In this document: positions 32,632 through 37,091 of the stretch, in pieces
Layout of the letters: every line of letters starts with the position of its first letter
How positions within the stretch are numbered: the first letter of the stretch is position 1
Assembly (NCBI GenBank): GCA_002441555.1
Contig: DJWK01000019.1
Span: forward strand, 17,287-54,377
Length of the DNA: 37,091 bases
Direction: 5' to 3'
Origin: Thermodesulfobacteriaceae bacterium UBA6232
GTDB taxonomy: Bacteria; Desulfobacterota; Thermodesulfobacteria; Thermodesulfobacteriales; Thermodesulfobacteriaceae
Notes under the pieces: model-generated
Database searches by the model: none
Seen by the model: only the letters and a program-made list of their open reading frames with translations
Told to the model about the DNA's origin: nothing
Made by a program: the position numbers and the translations under genes

Positions 32632-35091
32632 ATGTCTGAAAGAAAAATCCCTTTAGAAAATATTTACAATATTCTTGATTCAGTTACCAAAAAAGATTTT
32701 GCACTCCTTCCCAAAATAAAGGGGCTTGAAAAAACCCTAAGTAACCTGCTTAAAGAGGCTAAAAATATCTTGGCTGAAGAAACTCTGAAACAGCTTGAAA
32801 TTCTTATAAAGGGCCTTGATGCAGCCAATATTGAAGAAAAGAAGATGAGAATTCTAAAAATGAAAGAAATTCTTCTTAATGAAGAAATGGAGAATCCTTC
32901 AAGAATTCTTAAAGGGGAAAGAAAGGACTTTTCGGTTTCTTTTCCTTTTGAAATTGAGGATGTGCCGGATCTTGAAACTTACAGAAAACACAGAGCTATC
33001 CTTGGTCAAAAAATCGATGTAATAAAAGGCATTGGCCCTAAGCTTGCCAAAAAGTTCCACAAAAAGGGAATGGAAACCATTGAGGATTTACTTTATTTTC
33101 TTCCGAGGACCTACGAAGATAGAAGAAAAATCACTCCCATTGGAGATCTCGTTGAGGAAAAAACAGCGGTTGTCTTTGGTGAGATCGTAAAAAGCGGAGT
33201 AAATTATTATTCCCGAAGAAAAACCTATGAAGTTCTTATAACCGATGGCACGGGATTTCTCACCTTAAAATGGTTCAACTTTCAGGAAAGGGTAATGAGA
33301 GGATTATATCCTCCTGGAAAAAAGATTTATGCTATTGGAGAGGTTCACAGATTTTTAAAGACCTTAGAGATGATTCATCCTGAAACCATAGGAGAAGAGG
33401 AAGAAGAAAAAATTGAAAGGGAACTTGGAAAAATTATTCCTGTATATTCCTCAGTGGAAAATCTTCCAGATAAAACCTTAAGAAAGATAATGAAAAATGT
33501 AGTAGAGGAATATGTAGAGTTTGTTGACAATTTAATTCCCCCTCATATCTTGAAAAAGGCAAAACTTTTTCCTATCAAAGTTGCTTTAAAAAGGCTTCAT
33601 CTTCCAGAATCCTCAGAAGATTTTTCAACCCTTCTTGATGAGAGAAATCCTTACTTGAGAAGTCTTTCCTTTGAAGAACTCTTTTTCCTTGAACTTGGCC
33701 TTGCTCTAAAAAAAAGCCAGATTGTTAAAGAAAAGGGTATTGCCTTTAAGGTAGATTCTCCCCTTCTTCAAGAATTTTTGAAAAGGCTTCCCTTTGAGCT
33801 CACCCAGGCCCAAAAAAGGGTAATTGAAGAAATAAAAAGGGATATGGCAAATCCGGTTCCCATGAACAGACTTATTCAGGGAGATGTGGGCTGTGGAAAA
33901 ACGGTGGTTGCCTTTTCTGCTGCCCTTATTGCCATTGATAACGGTTATCAGGTGGCCCTTATGGCTCCAACAGAAATCCTTGCAGAACAACATTACCGAA
34001 ATTTTAGAACCTATGCCCAACTTATGGGAATACCCGTTGCCCTTCTTACCGGAGGAGTTACTCCTGCCAAAAAGAGGGAAATATATCACGGACTTGCCAC
34101 GGGTTATTATAAATTTGTAATAGGAACTCATGCCCTCTTTCAGGAAAAGGTAGAATTCAAAAAACTAGGCCTTGTTATTATTGATGAACAGCACCGTTTT
34201 GGAGTTCTCCAAAGGGCTGCCTTAAGGGAAAAAGCCAAGGGAGTTACTCCAGATACTCTGGTTATGACAGCAACTCCCATCCCAAGAACTCTTGCCCTAA
34301 CCGTTTATGGAGATCTCGATGTCTCCATCATTGATGAAATGCCAAAGGGGAGAAAACCCATTATCACTAAGCTTTTTCTTGAGTATAACAAACACAAAGC
34401 TTATGAGCTTGTAAGAGAAGAGCTGAAAAAAGGGCATCAGGCCTATGTTATTCTTCCTTTAATTGAAGAATCCGAAGCTCTTAATTTAAAAGCAGTTTTA
34501 ACATACGGGGAAGAGCTTCAAAGAGAGGTATTTCCCGAGTTTAAAGTTGGAATTCTCCATGGCAAAATGAGCTCAGCAGAAAAAGAAAAAATCATGCAAG
34601 CCTTTAAAAGAGGAGAAATCAATGTGCTTGTCTCAACCACAGTGGTTGAGGTGGGGGTGGATGTTCCCAATGCCACGGTTATGATTATTGAACATGCCGA
34701 AAGATTTGGTCTGTCTCAACTTCATCAGTTAAGGGGAAGGGTTGGTAGAAGTGAGAAACAATCTTACTGTTTTCTTATTGCCTATAATGTTTCCTTTCAA
34801 AGTGAGGCCTTTAAAAGGCTCCAAATTCTAACCCAAACCAATGATGGTTTCAAAATTGCCGAAGAAGATTTAAAATTAAGAGGCCCTGGGGATCTCTTTG
34901 GCACTCAGCAATCGGGATTTATTGAATTCCGAAGGGCTGATCCCGTGCGAGATCTTGATCTCCTTCTTCTTGCAAGGGATTCTGCCTTTGAACTTGTAAA
35001 GCACGATCCAGAACTTAAAAACTACCCAGCTCTTAAAGAAGAGCTTTTCAGACGCTGGGAAGAAAGGCTTAAACTTTCAGAGGTTGCTTAA
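32632..35091 (+). CDS. recG: ATP-dependent DNA helicase RecG
   Basis: Branch-migrating helicase that regresses stalled forks. The 819-aa protein has an N-terminal extension, which is common in thermophile RecG, then the wedge domain (IDVIKGIGPKLAKKFHKKG ... YFLPRTYEDRR). The SF2 helicase core has Walker A GDVGCGKT (417-424 region), the DEQHRFG box, MTATPIPRTLALT, and motif VI GRVGRSEKQSYCFL. The C-terminal TRG-like part includes IAEEDLKLRGPGDLFGTQQSG. It overlaps nothing and is followed by a strong AAAGGAGG site for tyrA. Confidence 0.97.
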   Translation: MSERKIPLENIYNILDSVTKKDFALLPKIKGLEKTLSNLLKEAKNILAEETLKQLEILIKGLDAANIEEKKMRILKMKEILLNEEMENPSRILKGERKDFSVSFPFEIEDVPDLETYRKHRAILGQKIDVIKGIGPKLAKKFHKKGMETIEDLLYFLPRTYEDRRKITPIGDLVEEKTAVVFGEIVKSGVNYYSRRKTYEVLITDGTGFLTLKWFNFQERVMRGLYPPGKKIYAIGEVHRFLKTLEMIHPETIGEEEEEKIERELGKIIPVYSSVENLPDKTLRKIMKNVVEEYVEFVDNLIPPHILKKAKLFPIKVALKRLHLPESSEDFSTLLDERNPYLRSLSFEELFFLELGLALKKSQIVKEKGIAFKVDSPLLQEFLKRLPFELTQAQKRVIEEIKRDMANPVPMNRLIQGDVGCGKTVVAFSAALIAIDNGYQVALMAPTEILAEQHYRNFRTYAQLMGIPVALLTGGVTPAKKREIYHGLATGYYKFVIGTHALFQEKVEFKKLGLVIIDEQHRFGVLQRAALREKAKGVTPDTLVMTATPIPRTLALTVYGDLDVSIIDEMPKGRKPIITKLFLEYNKHKAYELVREELKKGHQAYVILPLIEESEALNLKAVLTYGEELQREVFPEFKVGILHGKMSSAEKEKIMQAFKRGEINVLVSTTVVEVGVDVPNATVMIIEHAERFGLSQLHQLRGRVGRSEKQSYCFLIAYNVSFQSEAFKRLQILTQTNDGFKIAEEDLKLRGPGDLFGTQQSGFIEFRRADPVRDLDLLLLARDSAFELVKHDPELKNYPALKEELFRRWEERLKLSEVA

Positions 35092-35110
35092 AAAAGAAAA
35101 AGGAGGCTTT

Positions 35111-35947
35111 ATGGAAGAAAACTTTACTGTTGGAATTATCGGTGGTGCAGGAAAAATGGGAAGATTCTTTAAAAAATTTTTTGAAAAAAAGGGCTATCCT
35201 GTTTTAATCTCTGACAAAGATGAAGGATTAAGTCTTAAAGAGCTCTTAGAAAAATCCAAGGTTATTCTTCTTTCCCTTCCTATGGAGGTTTTCCCCGAAG
35301 TTGTCAAAAATATGGCACCCTTGGTGAGGGAAGAGCACTGGATTCTTGATATTTGTTCCCTAAAACTTGAGCCTGCAAGGACCATGAAAAAATATCTAAA
35401 AAAGGGAGAGCTTCTTGCCACCCATCCCCTTTTTGGACCCTACGAAAAAGATTTAAGTGGAAAAATTGTTGCCCTCTACCCCCTTAGAGGCAAAAATTGT
35501 TATTCCTGGTTTTCATCTCTTCTTCAATCAGAAGGAATGAAGGTTGTCAAAATCTCACCAAAAAAACATGACGAAATCATGGGCCTTGTGCAGGTGGTAA
35601 ATCACTTCTGGCTCATTCTTCTTGGAAATCTCATTAAAGACTCAGGCTTTTCAGTTAAGGAAATTCTTGATCTTTCCACTCCGAGCTTCCTTTCCCAGTT
35701 AAAAATCTTGATGAGACTTGCCTGGCAGGAGGAAAATCTCTATGCCAGAATCCAGCTTGAAAACCCCTTTGGAAAAAAATTCAGAAATCTTCTCTGCAAA
35801 AACTGTAAAAACCTTGCAAGAACTTTAAACAAAGAGGATAAGGAAAGTTATGAAGCCTTTAAAGAATATTTCCTTTCGGCCAAAGAGATAGCTGCTGAAA
35901 TAGAAAAATTACTTTCTTCTGAGATAGAAAAGAAGCCCAAGTCCTGA
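35111..35947 (+). CDS. tyrA: Prephenate dehydrogenase (TyrA family)
   Basis: NAD(P)-dependent step of tyrosine biosynthesis. The start is ATG 35111 behind AAAAAGGAGG; an upstream TTG at 35084 lies inside recG and is less likely. The 278-aa protein has the Rossmann motif GIIGGAGKMGRFFKKFF, then ILLSLPMEVFPEVVK, DICSLKLEP and the active-site region THPLFGP. The HDEIMGLVQVVNHFWLILLGN helix follows and is characteristic of TyrA. It is about the length of monofunctional prephenate dehydrogenases, with no chorismate mutase or ACT domain. The 3' end overlaps lgt on the opposite strand by 39 bp. Confidence 0.9.
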   Translation: MEENFTVGIIGGAGKMGRFFKKFFEKKGYPVLISDKDEGLSLKELLEKSKVILLSLPMEVFPEVVKNMAPLVREEHWILDICSLKLEPARTMKKYLKKGELLATHPLFGPYEKDLSGKIVALYPLRGKNCYSWFSSLLQSEGMKVVKISPKKHDEIMGLVQVVNHFWLILLGNLIKDSGFSVKEILDLSTPSFLSQLKILMRLAWQEENLYARIQLENPFGKKFRNLLCKNCKNLARTLNKEDKESYEAFKEYFLSAKEIAAEIEKLLSSEIEKKPKS

Positions 35948-36682
35948 GGCAATCATAAAAAGACAAAGCACCTGTCCCATGGTCATCCAGCCAAAAATCA
36001 GGGAAAAACTCTGCCCTGGCTCCCTTAGAAATTCAAAGAAAAATCTGAGAATCCCGTAAAGAATAAGGAATATCGCAAGTTTTGTACCATCCTTCCAGGG
36101 CTTATTCCTGAGATTCCAGAGAAATAAGAAAAGAAAAAGTCCTGTAACCAAGGATTCATAAAGTTGAACAGGATGTCTGGGAACAGGCCCTCCTTCAGGA
36201 AAAATCATTCCCCAGGGAAGAGTGGTTGGCTTTCCAAAGATTTCTCCATTAATAAAATTTCCTATTCTTCCAAAAAAAAGCCCAAGGGGAGCAGTGACCA
36301 CCACAAGGTCTGCCCAGTAAAGGAAGCTCTGTTTTTTTATTTTAATGTAAAAATACCCTGTAGCAATGGCCCCGATTGCCCCACCATGAAAGGACATACC
36401 GCCCTTCCAGATGGCGAGTATTTCCTCGGGGTGAGAGAGAAAATAATCTGGGTAGTAGAAAAAACAAAAGCCAAGCCTTGCTCCAATAACCAGCCCGATA
36501 AAACTATAAAAAAGCAAATTTTCAAGAAAGGGATATAAATCCTTTCTTCCCCGCTCTTTTAGTTGATATCTACAAAGAAAAAGACTTGCAAGGAAGCTTA
36601 TAAGATACATTAAACCATACCAGCGAACCTGAAAGGGACCAATTTTAAAAATTACGGGATCAATTTTGGGATAGGGTAGCAT
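35909..36682 (-). CDS. lgt: Prolipoprotein diacylglyceryl transferase
   Basis: Transfers diacylglycerol to the lipobox cysteine of prolipoproteins in the inner membrane. The 257-aa protein starts at ATG 36682 (MLPYPKIDPVIFKIGPFQVRWYGLMYL is the standard Lgt N-terminus; 40 upstream codons in the same frame are not part of the family). It has seven hydrophobic segments, GMSFHGGAIGA, the Lgt signature FFGRIGNFINGEIFG, and HPVQLYES. It overlaps the end of nth by 23 bp. It would serve the putative lipoprotein at 13041. Confidence 0.95.
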   Translation of the reverse strand: MLPYPKIDPVIFKIGPFQVRWYGLMYLISFLASLFLCRYQLKERGRKDLYPFLENLLFYSFIGLVIGARLGFCFFYYPDYFLSHPEEILAIWKGGMSFHGGAIGAIATGYFYIKIKKQSFLYWADLVVVTAPLGLFFGRIGNFINGEIFGKPTTLPWGMIFPEGGPVPRHPVQLYESLVTGLFLFLFLWNLRNKPWKDGTKLAIFLILYGILRFFFEFLREPGQSFSLIFGWMTMGQVLCLFMIASGLGLLFYLRRK

Positions 36683-37091
36683 AATAATCACAGAGATCCT
36701 TGAGAATGCATTCCTCACATTTAGGTTTCTTTGCAGTGCAGATGGTTCTTCCGTGTGCCTGGAGGAGGTAGGGAAAGTCAAACCATTCTTTCTCAGGCAC
36801 AATCTCCATCAATTCTTTCTCTATTTTTATGGGATCTTTGGATTTTGCAATCCCAAGCCGTTGAGATAGCCTTGAAACATGGGTATCAACGGGAATTCCT
36901 TCCACAATTCCATAAGCATTGGCAAGAACAATATTGGCGGTTTTTCTTGCAACCCCTGGAAGCTCAAGAAGTTCATCCATGGATCTTGGGACCTCTCCTC
37001 CGTATTTTTCAACAATAATTTTGCAGGCCTCCTTTATGTATTTGGCTTTCTGCTGATAAAACCCTGTGCTTTTTATGGCCTCTGCAAGTTC
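36660..37091 (-). CDS. nth: Endonuclease III (N-terminus cut by window edge)
   Basis: DNA glycosylase/AP lyase of base-excision repair. The visible C-terminal 143 codons contain the end of the first helical domain (AIKSTGFYQQKAKYI), the helix-hairpin-helix ELPGVARKTANIVLANA and the catalytic Asp in VDTHVSRLSQRLG. The C-terminal [4Fe-4S] ligands have the C-x6-C-x2-C-x5-C spacing (CTAKKPKCEECILKDLC). The frame is open to the window edge. The stop overlaps the lgt start, so the genes are probably coupled. Confidence 0.94.
   Translation of the reverse strand, partial: ELAEAIKSTGFYQQKAKYIKEACKIIVEKYGGEVPRSMDELLELPGVARKTANIVLANAYGIVEGIPVDTHVSRLSQRLGIAKSKDPIKIEKELMEIVPEKEWFDFPYLLQAHGRTICTAKKPKCEECILKDLCDYYATLSQN

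Noticed and set aside
36683..36802. A 40-residue N-terminal extension of Lgt.
   Set aside because: The extension lies within nth on the same strand in another frame, lacks family similarity, and the ATG at 36682 gives the standard Lgt N-terminus.

Overview
The window looks like a chromosome segment of an AT-rich, probably thermophilic, anaerobic bacterium, most likely a member of the Thermodesulfobacteria. I infer this from Lys/Glu-rich, Ile-rich proteins, a multiheme c-type cytochrome, a RACo-type corrinoid activator, and complete HslUV, ClpXP and Lon systems. The assignment comes from recognition, not from a search. Strong Shine-Dalgarno sites (AAGGAGG type) and TTGACA/TATAAT-like promoters are common. 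TAG, TAA and TGA all serve as ordinary stops.

Layout. (1) 1-8934 is a proteostasis block: hslV-hslU plus a truncated MHS-family transporter on the minus strand, divergent from tig-clpP-clpX-lon on the plus strand. (2) 9092-10372 is a single-gene unit for an exported five-heme cytochrome c. Its frame contains one TGA at 10013-10015, followed at the expected distance by a bacterial SECIS-like hairpin, so I read it as a selenoprotein. (3) 10620-12100 (minus) carries rho and tRNA-Asn(GTT). (4) 12160-12480 is a decayed insertion-sequence remnant with exact 21-bp direct repeats. (5) 12626-18247 (plus) is an unusually AT-rich five-gene operon: bacteriohemerythrin, Cache-like lipoprotein, heme-c membrane sensor with a degenerate CZB-like end, dynamin-like GTPase, and a small partner with a hydrophobic hairpin. 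I do not recognise this combination as a described system. I infer redox- or oxygen-linked control of a membrane-remodelling GTPase. (6) 18251-24008 (minus) is a tripartite RND efflux operon (tolC-hlyD-acrB type) in which each of the three genes carries one inactivating lesion: TAG, one-base frameshift, TAG. (7) 24125-25716 (plus) holds a bifunctional-nuclease-domain protein, a PHP phosphoesterase and a catalytically degenerate HsdR_N-like protein. (8) 25741-30662 (minus) holds remA-gmk-rlmB behind a near-consensus promoter, and a RACo-like protein-psd-pssA unit. (9) 30750-35947 (plus) holds a glycosyltransferase, a DUF389 membrane protein, recG and tyrA, converging on lgt and a truncated nth (minus).

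The two most promising leads are the selenocysteine cytochrome and the hemerythrin/heme-sensor/dynamin operon. All conclusions come from reading the sequence; no alignments, profile searches or folding programs were run.
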